The translations under genes and the position numbers were made by a program. A stretch of 19,294 nucleotides of DNA from JAKACU01 sp021821185 (GTDB lineage: Bacteria > Bacillota > Bacilli > Alicyclobacillales > SLC66). Below the pieces are notes generated by a model. It did not search any database. It was given only the letters and a program-made list of their open reading frames with translations, and was not told where the DNA came from. Every line of letters starts with the position of its first letter. Position 1 is the first letter of the stretch. The DNA lies in contig DAHWJX010000060.1 in assembly GCA_027343965.1 (NCBI GenBank), positions 1 through 19,294 of the forward strand, read 5' to 3'. Below are positions 1-7,581 of this stretch, piece by piece.

Positions 1-11
1 CGCCTTACACG

Positions 12-18
12 CTCCTTT
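12..18 (-). promoter_or_regulatory. SD sequence for a gene beyond the left edge
   Basis: Right after the hemE stop codon the minus strand reads AAAGGAG, a good Shine-Dalgarno core. The 11 bases that follow contain no usable start (the only GTG is followed at once by TAA), so the start codon would lie just outside the window. This suggests that hemE is followed by a tightly coupled gene. In Firmicutes this is commonly the ferrochelatase hemH; that identity is inference from gene order only. Confidence 0.4.
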
Positions 19-1046
19 TACCGATCACTGTAAGTATGGACAAACTCCGTAAGGCGTTGTAAAACATCCTCAGACACTTCAGGAAATACACCATGCCCGA
101 GATTAAACACATGACCTTGTAGTTCTTTGCCTTGATCGATGTTACGCATAGCTCGCATCTTAATTTCTTCCCATGGTGCCAACAGCACGGCAGGATCCAG
201 GTTACCCTGAAGCACAACGTCAGGTCCTAGAAGTTCCTTGACTTGTGATAATTCCACGCGCCAATCAACTCCGATCACAGTTGCCCCTGTTTCTTTAAAT
301 AACGGCAACAAGCCACAAGTGCCCACCCCAAAGTAGATGAGTGGGACGTCAAGCGCTTTTAATGACGTAAAAATTCGTTTCATGACAGGTAATACATAGA
401 TCGCATAATCCTGTGATGATAAACTTCCCACCCAACTATCAAACACCTGTACGGCCTGTGCCCCAGACTTCACTTGGGCTGTCAGATAAGTGATGATCAT
501 ATCCCCTAATTTGTCCATCAAAAGCGACCATGCCTCAGGGTTTGAATACATCAATTGCTTTGTTTTAAGATATTGTCGCGATGGTTTGCCTTCTATCATG
601 TAACTTGCTAATGTGAACGGCGCACCGGAGAATCCAATCAAAGGCACAGTCAACTGTTCACGCAACGAACCAATGGTTTCTAAGACATAAGGAAGATCAT
701 CCTGTGGCGATATTGCATGTAACCGCAACACATCACTGATATTTCGAATAGGGGATTCGATGATCGGCCCAACATCGCGTTTTAAATCAAATTGCATCCC
801 CATAGCACCAATTGGCACCATGATGTCAGAGAACAGGATCGCGGCATCCACCCCCAAGTGCTTCACAGGAAGCAGGCTTACCTCGGTGCACACGTCAGGT
901 CGCTCGCAAATCTCAAGAAGACTATATTTTTCACGAATCTTGCGGTATTCAGGCTGATATCGCCCCACTTGTCGCATGTACCAAACTGGTGTACGGTGCA
1001 CTGACTCCCCACGGCACGCCTTTAAAAATAAATCATTTATAGTCAT
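18..1046 (-). CDS. hemE: Uroporphyrinogen decarboxylase HemE
   Basis: Removes the four acetate carboxyl groups of uroporphyrinogen III to give coproporphyrinogen III in cytoplasmic haem synthesis; no cofactor is used. The 342-residue protein has the usual family length. The substrate-binding N-terminal motif PVWYMRQVGR is at residues 20-29, the catalytic aspartate sits in FSD (residue 74), and the conserved GFSGAPFTLASYMIEG, QVFDSW, GVGTCGLLPL and NLGHGV blocks all follow. ATG start; the best SD is AAAGGA about 9 bases upstream. The gene is divergent from ccdC. An SD directly after its stop implies another gene downstream, so it is probably the first gene of a haem operon. No strong promoter is obvious in the 154-base divergent gap. 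Identity is secure. Confidence 0.97.
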   Translation of the reverse strand: MTINDLFLKACRGESVHRTPVWYMRQVGRYQPEYRKIREKYSLLEICERPDVCTEVSLLPVKHLGVDAAILFSDIMVPIGAMGMQFDLKRDVGPIIESPIRNISDVLRLHAISPQDDLPYVLETIGSLREQLTVPLIGFSGAPFTLASYMIEGKPSRQYLKTKQLMYSNPEAWSLLMDKLGDMIITYLTAQVKSGAQAVQVFDSWVGSLSSQDYAIYVLPVMKRIFTSLKALDVPLIYFGVGTCGLLPLFKETGATVIGVDWRVELSQVKELLGPDVVLQGNLDPAVLLAPWEEIKMRAMRNIDQGKELQGHVFNLGHGVFPEVSEDVLQRLTEFVHTYSDR

Positions 1047-1130
1047 TATACGTATCCTTTGCTCCTGAAATTTGTTGCATTAATCATATCATATTCACGC
1101 CCATCTGTATGATAGCGACAGGATCACGCA

Positions 1131-1159
1131 TTGTATCCATTCTTACTATGGAGTATCAT
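1131..1159 (+). promoter_or_regulatory. Putative sigma-A promoter of ccdC
   Basis: TTGTAT (1131-1136) and TATCAT (1154-1159) are separated by exactly 17 bases. The -10 box matches TATAAT at five of six positions and the -35 box at three. Transcription would begin near 1166, leaving a leader of about 35 bases before the ccdC ATG. The rest of the hemE-ccdC gap (1047-1200) has several ATCATA-like words on both strands but no other convincing element. Confidence 0.45.
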
Positions 1160-1200
1160 ATCGCTGTAGCATGCAAACTTTTTGTCAAGGGGGGTCCATA

Positions 1201-1713
1201 ATGCCTTCTGTTTCCCAATCTACACTAGAACTCCTGAGCACCATCGTCATTGTGTGTGGAGCCCTTGCCGTGATTTTTATCCGTTTGCGCGCCGCAAAGA
1301 AACCTACATCTGCTCGAAAAATCATTATGCCACCGCTCGGCATGGTGACAGGATTTCTGATGTTTTTGTTTCCCGTTATGCGCATACCTTTGCCCTATGC
1401 AGGAATTGCCTTTTTAGTGGGATGTTTATTCTCTTATCCTCTCATTGCTACCTCGCACATGCAACTCGTGGACAAGCAGGTGTATTTAAAACGGTCACCA
1501 GCGTTTGTGCTTGTGTTACTTGCGCTACTTGTTTTACGGCTTATTTTGCATACGTACATTGAACGCTATGTATCAATTCCACAGACGGGTGCAATTTTCT
1601 TCATTTTGGCATTTGGTATGATCTTGCCATGGCGCATCGCCATGTATTTCCGTTACCAAAACTTTACGAAGAAGCATAAACGCAAACTGCAAATGTCTGA
1701 GAGTAATGCCTAA
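1201..1713 (+). CDS. ccdC: CcdC family (DUF1453) membrane protein
   Basis: Integral membrane protein of the CcdC/DUF1453 family, named from the ccdA-ccdC cytochrome c biogenesis locus of B. subtilis; its biochemical role is not established. The ATG at 1201 is chosen over an upstream in-frame ATG at 1171 because AAGGGGGG sits about 7 bases before it. This gives 170 residues, the usual family size. About four to five hydrophobic segments are visible. Family-typical blocks include IRLRAAKKPTSARKI near the N-terminus, a GFLMFLFPVMRIP segment, and SYPLIATSH, with a basic C-terminus ending in the cytoplasm. The gene is divergent from hemE, so haem synthesis and a cytochrome-related protein are neighbours. 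A strong hairpin follows 15 bases after the stop. Confidence 0.88.
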   Translation: MPSVSQSTLELLSTIVIVCGALAVIFIRLRAAKKPTSARKIIMPPLGMVTGFLMFLFPVMRIPLPYAGIAFLVGCLFSYPLIATSHMQLVDKQVYLKRSPAFVLVLLALLVLRLILHTYIERYVSIPQTGAIFFILAFGMILPWRIAMYFRYQNFTKKHKRKLQMSESNA

Positions 1714-1728
1714 TACTGCGAGGATAGG

Positions 1729-1780
1729 GCACCTCCTGTTCTGTAAAGGATAATACCAAAACAGAGCAGGAGGTGCTTTT
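1729..1780 (+). terminator. Hairpin after ccdC that also buries the next gene's SD
   Basis: A 16-base left arm (1729-1744) pairs with a 16-base right arm (1761-1776) with one G-T wobble around a 16-base loop, followed by TTTT. It has the form of an intrinsic terminator for ccdC, although the T-run is short. The right arm contains AGGAGGTG (1768-1775), which is the SD for the lipoprotein gene starting at 1783, and the left arm is its complement. The hairpin could therefore act both as a terminator and as a translational block on read-through RNA. A GATAAT word (1749-1754) in the loop has no matching -35. Confidence 0.8.
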
Positions 1781-1785
1781 CCATT
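1768..1785 (+). promoter_or_regulatory. Consensus SD directing an ATT start codon
   Basis: AGGAGGTG (1768-1775) is followed by seven bases and then ATT (1783-1785). The reading frame has a stop at 1744. Between that stop and TTG at 1849, which encodes the Leu of the lipobox itself, there is no ATG, GTG or TTG. Only the ATT start gives a complete signal peptide, so this site decides the start of the gene. Confidence 0.7.
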
Positions 1786-2832
1786 CTTACAAAATCGAAG
1801 TATACGCGATTTTCAGCTCGTCTCATTCCTTTTGCATTACTTGCGTTCTTGACCGGATGCTCATCCACCCCAGCAGCTGTAGACAATAGCACAATGCATT
1901 TCATTCCACGTGCAGTAGCGCCGACCCAACAGATGTCCGCACCACATCGCCTATACCACGCAGAAAATACGACCTACGATGCCAAAACACGTACGGTTAC
2001 CATTTATGCTCACCGGATCCCTCATGGCAAAGTGGTTGACGCATCTACTCTCAATAAAGTGGGTAGCGAACGAACACTCGACACGGCAAGCCTTGATGGC
2101 ATTGAAAATTACGGTACAGCTGCCTTTGCCTGGCAACCGGTGAATCGCGTACGTCTGATCGATCGATATGTTCCCGCCTATGCGAGGGTTCATCATTATG
2201 GAACGTACCATTCATACGTACCGTCCACACAACATACTGGTGCAAGCACAACGCAAACTGTAGCAGATATCCCGGCTACAAGCGCCACATCGGGAACGGC
2301 AGGGACGAGTACGTCAAGCACCAGCCCGTCTTCATCGACGACAACGCCTGCGACTCCAGGCACAAGCTCTCCGTCATCGCCGATTCAAATTCCGCCTCCA
2401 GGTGTACGAATCGACCCAAATATCACACCAATTGCATCGATATCAGCGACGCCATCAGCCAAATTTGCGGCGATTGTACAAGTAGCACAAAGCAAGTTAG
2501 GTACCCCCTATATCTGGGGTCACAACGAAGATCGCGGTCAGTATGGGTTTGACTGTAGCAATTTTACCGAATATGTGTATCACCATGCGTTAGGCTATTT
2601 AATGACGACATCAAGCAAAGGTCAATACCTTAACGTTGGTGATCCCGTTAGTGTAAGTCAAATGCAACCAGGCGACCTTGTTGCATTTGACTTGGGGGCA
2701 CACGTCGGTATCTATACGGGAAATGGCCAGATGATTCAAGAAGGCGGCGGTTTAAAGAAAGTAGGTTATCTACCGCTAGCTCCAGGAAAGTACTGGTACA
2801 ACCATATTTCAGCTGTAAAACGGTTGTATTAG
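1783..2832 (+). CDS. NlpC/P60 cell-wall hydrolase lipoprotein
   Basis: Predicted exported lipoprotein with a C-terminal NlpC/P60 peptidase domain, a family that cleaves peptide bonds in peptidoglycan stems. With the ATT start it has 349 residues: a basic n-region, hydrophobic LIPFALLAFL, and lipobox LTGC with the lipid-carrying Cys at residue 26. Then come about 125 residues of unknown fold, a Ser/Thr/Pro-rich linker (about 150-215), and the catalytic domain (about 225-349). The catalytic Cys is residue 258 in DCSNF, the His is residue 307 in HVGIY, and the third polar residue is Gln319 at the +12 position where relatives have His, Asn or Gln. The ATT start and hairpin-enclosed SD imply low or controlled expression. 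A TTG at 1849 is the only canonical alternative but would destroy the signal peptide and has no SD. The physiological role (growth, sporulation or germination) is not shown. Confidence 0.88.
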   Translation: MLTKSKYTRFSARLIPFALLAFLTGCSSTPAAVDNSTMHFIPRAVAPTQQMSAPHRLYHAENTTYDAKTRTVTIYAHRIPHGKVVDASTLNKVGSERTLDTASLDGIENYGTAAFAWQPVNRVRLIDRYVPAYARVHHYGTYHSYVPSTQHTGASTTQTVADIPATSATSGTAGTSTSSTSPSSSTTTPATPGTSSPSSPIQIPPPGVRIDPNITPIASISATPSAKFAAIVQVAQSKLGTPYIWGHNEDRGQYGFDCSNFTEYVYHHALGYLMTTSSKGQYLNVGDPVSVSQMQPGDLVAFDLGAHVGIYTGNGQMIQEGGGLKKVGYLPLAPGKYWYNHISAVKRLY

Positions 2833-2837
2833 ACACG

Positions 2838-2882
2838 AAAAAGGCAGCAATCCACGCTTACCATGGCGTTGGATTGCTGCCT
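2838..2882. terminator. Bidirectional terminator between convergent genes
   Basis: GGCAGCAATCCACGC (from 2843) pairs with GCGTTGGATTGCTGCC (ending 2881), with one bulged base and a short loop. On the minus strand the stem is followed by TTTTT, a good terminator for the antiporter gene. On the plus strand the trailing sequence CTTACACATT is a weaker U-tract for the lipoprotein gene. It lies 10 bases after one stop codon and 6 after the other. Confidence 0.85.
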
Positions 2883-2888
2883 TACACA

Positions 2889-4421
2889 TTATAAAAGAAA
2901 GCCAGCCACAGTATAGCCCACTGTCGCCAAGCCTCCAGCAAGTAACGTAGGTTTCATCAGCCTTTTCGAGAAATCCATCACAGGTAGTTTCATGACGGTG
3001 GCCATCGCAACCGTGTTATCACTAAGTGGCGAAGCAAAACCACCTAATGTGCCGCTGGCAAATACTGCGCCGGCAATCAAAACCAAAGATGCATGCGTAC
3101 TCGCGGCTAAGCTAAATCCTAACGGCAACAAAATGCCCCATGTTCCAAATGATGAACCAATGAAATATGAAATCAGAGAACCAAAGACAAATAATGCAGG
3201 CGCAATAAATTGTCGCGGTACGACGGCGCCGATCGTTTGTCCAACGTAGGTCGAAAAGCCAAGATCAGTCGACACGGCAGACACAGCCCATACCAAGGCG
3301 AGTAAAACCAGGACGGGCATCATCTCGTTACCGCCTGATACGACACCATACATGACGCGATCAATGGGAAGACGTCTCACCATATAAAAGACTATCGACA
3401 AGACAAGTGTAATCAAAACTGCTTGCAACATCGCTTTGGACGCATCAGCTTTCATGAGCCCAGCAAAGAATCCAGTTGCTTTTAAGTGACCGTCCCACCA
3501 AGTCAAAGAAAAGGTGAGGAACAACAACAACAAGATCGGCACGATAAGATGCGCGGCAAACGGTTTAGCCTGATCGCTGAGTACTTCAAGTGGCTCATCA
3601 GGTACAACACCCTGCGCTTTTTGCGCCACATGGACATGATCTAGCAAGGATTTCTGATGTGCGAAGTGGGCTATCTCTCCGGTCTCCATAAGCCACTGCC
3701 GATGAACCCTAGAGACAATTGGGCGGCGTTGGTGAACCGCAGACTTGGTCGATTGCACATCTTGTGTTGCTTTTTTCTCCTTGGCGAAAAAACTGGTGTA
3801 AAGCGCCATGAGTAAAATAATCACGGAAAAGAAATTAAGCGGTATCGTTTGAAGAAAAAACGGATAGGGAGCGAACGATAGTCCATTATGACGCAAAGAT
3901 GTGGCTAAAAGTCCAACCATGTACCCGACGAACGCCGTACCAATAGGAATTACTGCGATTAACGGAGTTGCTGTGACATCGATGATATACGCGAGACGTT
4001 CGGGTGTTATACCCAACTTTTTAATCAGAGGACGCATGATAGGAGCCACCGCGATAATGCGAAAGTCCGGTGCCATAAATGTCCCTAGCGAGGACAACCA
4101 TGTCACACCATAAGCAGTCTTAGCTGAATGTATTCGGGGAGATAACCACTGAGCAAGCCCCTTAACACCACCTGTAACACGAACAATGCCAATAAACGCG
4201 CCAAACAAATACAAGAAAAGCATGAGGTGGACGTTTCCCGCCACCGTAAGTTCCGCAAACACATATTGCAAAGCCGTGTTGACAATGCCAAGAAAACTTG
4301 GCGTTTTTAAAAAAGCACCTACAAGAAGCCCCGCCACAAGCCCTGGAATGACCTGTTTAGTCAAGATAGACACAGGAATCACGACAGCGAAGGGCAGCAA
4401 AGACCAAATCGTTGCATGCAT
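2889..4421 (-). CDS. nhaC: NhaC-family Na+/H+ antiporter
   Basis: Multi-spanning membrane protein of the NhaC family, which exchanges Na+ (or another organic or inorganic substrate in some members) for H+. The start at 4421 (510 residues) is preferred because GAGGTGA lies 8 bases upstream; a longer frame from 4469 lacks an SD. About 11-12 hydrophobic helices are visible. Typical signatures include the SSLGTFMAPDFRIIAVAPI region and the DVTATPLIAVIPIGTAF block in the first half, and GSSFGTWGILLPLGFS and SPLSDNTVAMATV in the second. A charged loop of about 80 residues with several His separates the two halves. The substrate cannot be fixed from sequence: COG1757 includes lactate/malate antiporters. 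It is convergent with the lipoprotein gene and divergent from the VTT gene. Confidence 0.85.
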   Translation of the reverse strand: MHATIWSLLPFAVVIPVSILTKQVIPGLVAGLLVGAFLKTPSFLGIVNTALQYVFAELTVAGNVHLMLFLYLFGAFIGIVRVTGGVKGLAQWLSPRIHSAKTAYGVTWLSSLGTFMAPDFRIIAVAPIMRPLIKKLGITPERLAYIIDVTATPLIAVIPIGTAFVGYMVGLLATSLRHNGLSFAPYPFFLQTIPLNFFSVIILLMALYTSFFAKEKKATQDVQSTKSAVHQRRPIVSRVHRQWLMETGEIAHFAHQKSLLDHVHVAQKAQGVVPDEPLEVLSDQAKPFAAHLIVPILLLLFLTFSLTWWDGHLKATGFFAGLMKADASKAMLQAVLITLVLSIVFYMVRRLPIDRVMYGVVSGGNEMMPVLVLLALVWAVSAVSTDLGFSTYVGQTIGAVVPRQFIAPALFVFGSLISYFIGSSFGTWGILLPLGFSLAASTHASLVLIAGAVFASGTLGGFASPLSDNTVAMATVMKLPVMDFSKRLMKPTLLAGGLATVGYTVAGFLL

Positions 4422-4542
4422 GGAATGGATCACCTCAAAGCTATGTTCTTCTTTAAGGGCTATAATCATTCGACATGCAGCCGCATTTTCATCTTCTTTC
4501 GTCGCATACTAAGTAAACAGCATGGACGAGGTGATCATTGTT
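4422..4542. promoter_or_regulatory. Divergent nhaC / VTT-gene intergenic region
   Basis: This gap must hold the promoters of two divergent genes. On the plus strand a perfect TATAAT lies at 4461-4466, but no recognisable -35 hexamer lies 16-18 bases upstream, so it is only a candidate. Both genes use an SD of the form GAGGTGATC, which makes a 9-base inverted pair (4429-4437 and 4528-4536); this is explained by ribosome binding. No other structure is seen. Confidence 0.3.
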
Positions 4543-5202
4543 TTGGTAAAACCTCACCGCACATCACACACAATTCTTAGCACTGCAATCATGGTTGTTA
4601 TTGGTATTGTGCTACTTCTCGTGTATTACCGCTATCAAGCTGCCGTTTCACCGTTCATTCGGCACCTCGGGCCACTTGGCATCCTGTTTTCCATTATCTT
4701 GATGGCTATCTTGTGTATTGTCCCATTCCCAGCAGAGTTCTTGATGATTTTGGATATGCAAATCTACGGTGTGTGGTTCGGCATTTTGTATGTATGGCTA
4801 GGCGCGATGCTTGGTGCTTACATCACATTTTTAGTCGCAAAACATTTTGGTCAACAATTTGCTCGACGCATAGTCGGCCAAAAAAATTTGAATAAACTGA
4901 GTAAATCAGTTCATCGCTATGGGTCGATTGGCTTACTTATTTCGCGAATGATTCCATTCATTCCTTTTGTCGTACTTAATTTTGCAAGTGCTATGATCAA
5001 AGAGGTAACCACTTGGACGTATCTGTGGACAACAGGCATAGGAATCATGCCCTATGACCTCGGAGCCGCTTTGATATTTCTGGGTGTATCAAAAAGAACC
5101 ATCGGCTGGCTCATTGTCGGTGCGATAGCGGTGGTCGTGATCTGGCTCGTGACCCTTTTAGCGCGAACATTTCACAAAAATGCACGTTCACGAGTCCCAT
5201 AA
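4543..5202 (+). CDS. DedA/TVP38-TMEM64 (VTT domain) membrane protein
   Basis: Integral membrane protein of the VTT/DedA superfamily; members act in lipid scrambling or transport and envelope homeostasis, but this one's substrate is unknown. The TTG at 4543 is chosen because GAGGTGA ends 8 bases before it, giving 219 residues; an in-frame ATG at 4522 has no SD. After an N-terminal helix and a second hydrophobic block come the VTT features: a Gly-rich LGAMLGAYITFLVAKHFG segment and, in the second half, SRMIPFIPFVVLNFASA, whose Arg and Pro residues are diagnostic of the TVP38/TMEM64 branch. Two further helices close the protein, with a basic tail. Its stop lies 7 bases from the stop of the convergent dehydrogenase gene, and no terminator is visible between them. 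Confidence 0.85.
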   Translation: MVKPHRTSHTILSTAIMVVIGIVLLLVYYRYQAAVSPFIRHLGPLGILFSIILMAILCIVPFPAEFLMILDMQIYGVWFGILYVWLGAMLGAYITFLVAKHFGQQFARRIVGQKNLNKLSKSVHRYGSIGLLISRMIPFIPFVVLNFASAMIKEVTTWTYLWTTGIGIMPYDLGAALIFLGVSKRTIGWLIVGAIAVVVIWLVTLLARTFHKNARSRVP

Positions 5203-5209
5203 TTCACGA

Positions 5210-6148
5210 TCAATAATTTAGCAAAGGATCAACAATGCCTTGGAGCGGTTGTGAACGTTCATAACGCAACAAATTCAAGCGAAAAAAGTCACTCACTTTT
5301 TCAATTTGACTTACACCGGACATATGAGGCGTTATATAAATGCCCTCAGTATGCCAAAACGGATGTTCTTTAGGCAATGGCTCTTGTTGTAAGACATCCA
5401 GTATGGCGCCTTGAATACGGTGATGAAGCAATGCCTTTTGCAAATCTTCTTCGTTAATCAATTGACCTCGTCCAATGTTTATAACAATGACGTCTTTTTT
5501 CATGACTTGCAAAATTTTTTCATCAAGAACATGGTATGTCGCTTGCGTAAGTGGCAGGGCCAGCACAAGATAATCTGCTTGTTGCGCAAAAGTTGACCAG
5601 TCATCCGGTTGGTACCAAGCTTCGATGACGCCTTGATCTTTGTGCGTTCTGCTAAGCCCGATTACTTTCATCGAAAATGCTTGTCCACGCTTAGCGATTT
5701 CTTTGCCAATCGATCCAAGACCTGCGATAGCCAGCGTCTTGTCAGATATAGACTGCGGCACAAAAGGATTCCATAACTTCTGTTGCTGCGCTTGTCGCAA
5801 ACGGTCAATGCCTTGCGACAGATAAAGAATCCAGGCAAAAACATACTCGGCGATCGGAGCACCAAATTGATCCAGGACACGAGTCACGGTTTGATGGTTC
5901 ATTACATAAGAGTGATGGATAATATCATCAGCACCTGCCCCCATCAATTGGATCCATGTAAGTGTGGATCCCGCTTGAATCCACTGCCATGGAAACCGCC
6001 ATGCAAAAAGTATCGTAGAACCATTGTTCATGCCTCTCTCAAAGTCGATTCTATCGTGAACAACTTGTACCAGAACACCTTGTGTTTCGAGGTAAGCTGC
6101 ATATTGGTCGGCTTTTGTCGGGTGATAGACAAGAATTGGTCTTTGCAA
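5210..6148 (-). CDS. D-2-hydroxyacid dehydrogenase (NAD(P)-dependent)
   Basis: Cytoplasmic oxidoreductase that interconverts a 2-oxoacid and a D-2-hydroxyacid, closest in appearance to glyoxylate/hydroxypyruvate reductase-like members. The 312 residues show the dinucleotide-binding GLGSIG at 143-148. The catalytic set is complete: Arg227 in NIGRG, Glu256 in QEPLP, and His275 in ITPHMSG. The start is a TTG at 6148 with AAAAGGA about 10 bases upstream; the next in-frame Met (residue 40) would remove the first strand of the fold. It is divergent from the MscS gene, with 67 bases between the starts and no clear sigma-A boxes. The substrate is not determinable from sequence. The gene is convergent with the VTT gene. 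Confidence 0.88.
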   Translation of the reverse strand: MQRPILVYHPTKADQYAAYLETQGVLVQVVHDRIDFERGMNNGSTILFAWRFPWQWIQAGSTLTWIQLMGAGADDIIHHSYVMNHQTVTRVLDQFGAPIAEYVFAWILYLSQGIDRLRQAQQQKLWNPFVPQSISDKTLAIAGLGSIGKEIAKRGQAFSMKVIGLSRTHKDQGVIEAWYQPDDWSTFAQQADYLVLALPLTQATYHVLDEKILQVMKKDVIVINIGRGQLINEEDLQKALLHHRIQGAILDVLQQEPLPKEHPFWHTEGIYITPHMSGVSQIEKVSDFFRLNLLRYERSQPLQGIVDPLLNY

Positions 6149-6215
6149 AAGGTATCCGTCCTTTTCCTACGAAATACGTTACAATAAACATAATACGTCA
6201 TTGTCGGAGGTCATC

Positions 6216-7037
6216 ATGCAAGGAAGCAGTTCTACAAAAATTGGTCATCGATTGTTGATCGTCACCGCCGTCTTAGTGATTTTATCCGTGATCTTTAACT
6301 TCGCAGAAACTCTAGAGACAAAAATCCCCTTGCTTCGTCATTACACAATGAGTTTCGACTGGGCTATGGCTATTTTATGGTTTTTATTAGGTATGTGGCT
6401 TGTTCGTTACGGCCACCAAGCATTTAAACATCGGGTGCCAGACCGTCAAGGTACCGATGTGCGAGCGTGGTTTGTCATTTCACGCATCATCAGCACAGTA
6501 GGCTATGCTTTTGTACTGTTAGTCGCGCTCCATCTCTTGCATATTCAGATCAGCAGCATCCTTTTAGGAGGTGCCGTCACTGGCGTTATCGTTGGCATTG
6601 CGGCTCAATCTACGTTAAATAACCTATTTGCAGGTTTTTTACTTTTAACGTTACGTCCTTTTTCGATCGGACAAAATGTGACCTTTCGTACATCCTCCTT
6701 TGATGTCACTGGAAAAGTAGTCGATGTAAACTGGTATTATAGCGTCGTACTTGATGGCGATCGACGGCGCATCTTGCCTAATGCGTCTGTGATCACAGCA
6801 ATTATTACAATTCATCCAGAACAAGAATCTGTCGTAACAGAGATTCCCGTACCGTACGATGTGTCTCCTTTAGCGATCGCCGCGCTTCTCAACGAGGGCC
6901 AAGATGTACTGGTAACCTTACGAATCACAAGCTTTCAAACAGATACATATACGTTAGAAGTAACGGCCCCGGCTGATTTTGACCTATTTTCCATTGTGCA
7001 GGCATTAGCTATTTCTCACGGGACAACCACACAGTAG
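6216..7037 (+). CDS. MscS-family mechanosensitive ion channel
   Basis: Small-conductance mechanosensitive channel-like protein that would release solutes on osmotic downshock. The ATG at 6216 follows CGGAGGTC with about 5 bases of spacing, giving 273 residues; a TTG at 6201 is in frame but would place the SD inside the gene. Three hydrophobic segments come first. The pore helix GGAVTGVIVGIAAQSTL with Gly/Ala packing is followed by NNLFAGFLLLTLRPFSIGQ, the MscS hallmark, then a beta domain and a short alpha/beta C-terminal domain. Its 3' end overlaps that of the convergent NUDIX gene by 29 bases. No terminator separates them, so antisense overlap of the transcripts is likely. Confidence 0.88.
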   Translation: MQGSSSTKIGHRLLIVTAVLVILSVIFNFAETLETKIPLLRHYTMSFDWAMAILWFLLGMWLVRYGHQAFKHRVPDRQGTDVRAWFVISRIISTVGYAFVLLVALHLLHIQISSILLGGAVTGVIVGIAAQSTLNNLFAGFLLLTLRPFSIGQNVTFRTSSFDVTGKVVDVNWYYSVVLDGDRRRILPNASVITAIITIHPEQESVVTEIPVPYDVSPLAIAALLNEGQDVLVTLRITSFQTDTYTLEVTAPADFDLFSIVQALAISHGTTTQ

Positions 7038-7482
7038 CTGCGTTCAAGAAAGCCATTTGATCCTTTCCTATGGCAAACGGTGCATGATGAGGATCTACCC
7101 ACAGGAAGTCGTCTACTTCGATATTCTTTGTAAAAGGCAGTTGCGATTCCACGGTGCATAGCACAGCGACATCAAGCGTGCCATAGGACCGCCGCACATC
7201 AAGTACACTAACCGCTTTAGTGAGTATGTTCGCCTCTTCGTACAACTCACGCACCGCGGTTTCAAAAGGTTCCTCGTGTCGCTCAGCGAGGCCCCCAGGC
7301 AATCGCCACGCATATTGTTTACGATAGGTGTGATGCAAAAACAGAAAGGTTCCATCACCTTTAGGTACAACGGCCACCACACCTACGACGACTTTAGGTT
7401 TCAAAATGTAGATAGCAAGAGAGACAACCCATGCCGGTAGGTGACGAACTAGAATTACTGCTATCGAATGAAAAAAAACCAT
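7009..7482 (-). CDS. NUDIX hydrolase with hydrophobic N-terminus
   Basis: NUDIX proteins hydrolyse nucleoside diphosphates linked to another moiety. The Nudix box follows LPGG and fits GX5EX7REUXEEXGU except that the final Gly is Asn (REL-YEE-ANI); all metal-binding Glu residues are present. The start is placed near 7482 (157 residues, ATG, or the adjacent TTG at 7485), with a modest AAAGAGG upstream. A longer frame from 7578 has no SD and would run through an inverted repeat. Residues 1-30 form a long hydrophobic, partly amphipathic stretch ending in WVVSLAIYIL, unusual for a soluble NUDIX enzyme and suggestive of membrane association. The substrate is unknown. It is the last gene of the minus-strand apt-rel-dtd direction; no promoter of its own is evident. 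Confidence 0.85.
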   Translation of the reverse strand: MVFFHSIAVILVRHLPAWVVSLAIYILKPKVVVGVVAVVPKGDGTFLFLHHTYRKQYAWRLPGGLAERHEEPFETAVRELYEEANILTKAVSVLDVRRSYGTLDVAVLCTVESQLPFTKNIEVDDFLWVDPHHAPFAIGKDQMAFLNAATVWLSREK

Positions 7483-7536
7483 CAAAAGTCGCCGCCTCTT
7501 TGTGTTTGTTGCATGGCATGAGCTTCGCGAAACATC

Positions 7537-7574
7537 ATGGGACCCAGTCGTCAAGTGATAGACGCGGGTCCCAT
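7537..7574. repeat. Perfect 9-bp inverted repeat, possible weak terminator
   Basis: ATGGGACCC (7537-7545) and GGGTCCCAT (7566-7574) are perfect inverted arms around a 20-base loop that can itself add a short GTC/GAC pairing. It sits between the small His-rich gene and the NUDIX gene on the minus strand. Neither side has a T-run, so it is a weak terminator at best. It could be an RNA-stabilising hairpin or a protein-binding site. Confidence 0.6.
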
Positions 7575-7581
7575 TCATTGA

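Noticed and set aside
1081..1160. Recurrent ATCATA/TATGAT words in the hemE-ccdC gap, considered as a regulator binding site
   Set aside because: They are AT-rich, irregularly spaced and resemble -10 boxes; no clear palindrome of fixed spacing is present.
4429..4536. 9-base inverted pair GATCACCTC / GAGGTGATC flanking the nhaC-VTT gap, considered as an operator
   Set aside because: Each arm is simply the SD of one divergent gene; the shared ribosome-binding sequence explains the symmetry.
7483..7578. Longer NUDIX frame starting at 7578 (189 residues)
   Set aside because: There is no SD before 7578, the added residues are not protein-like, and the extension would include the perfect inverted repeat.
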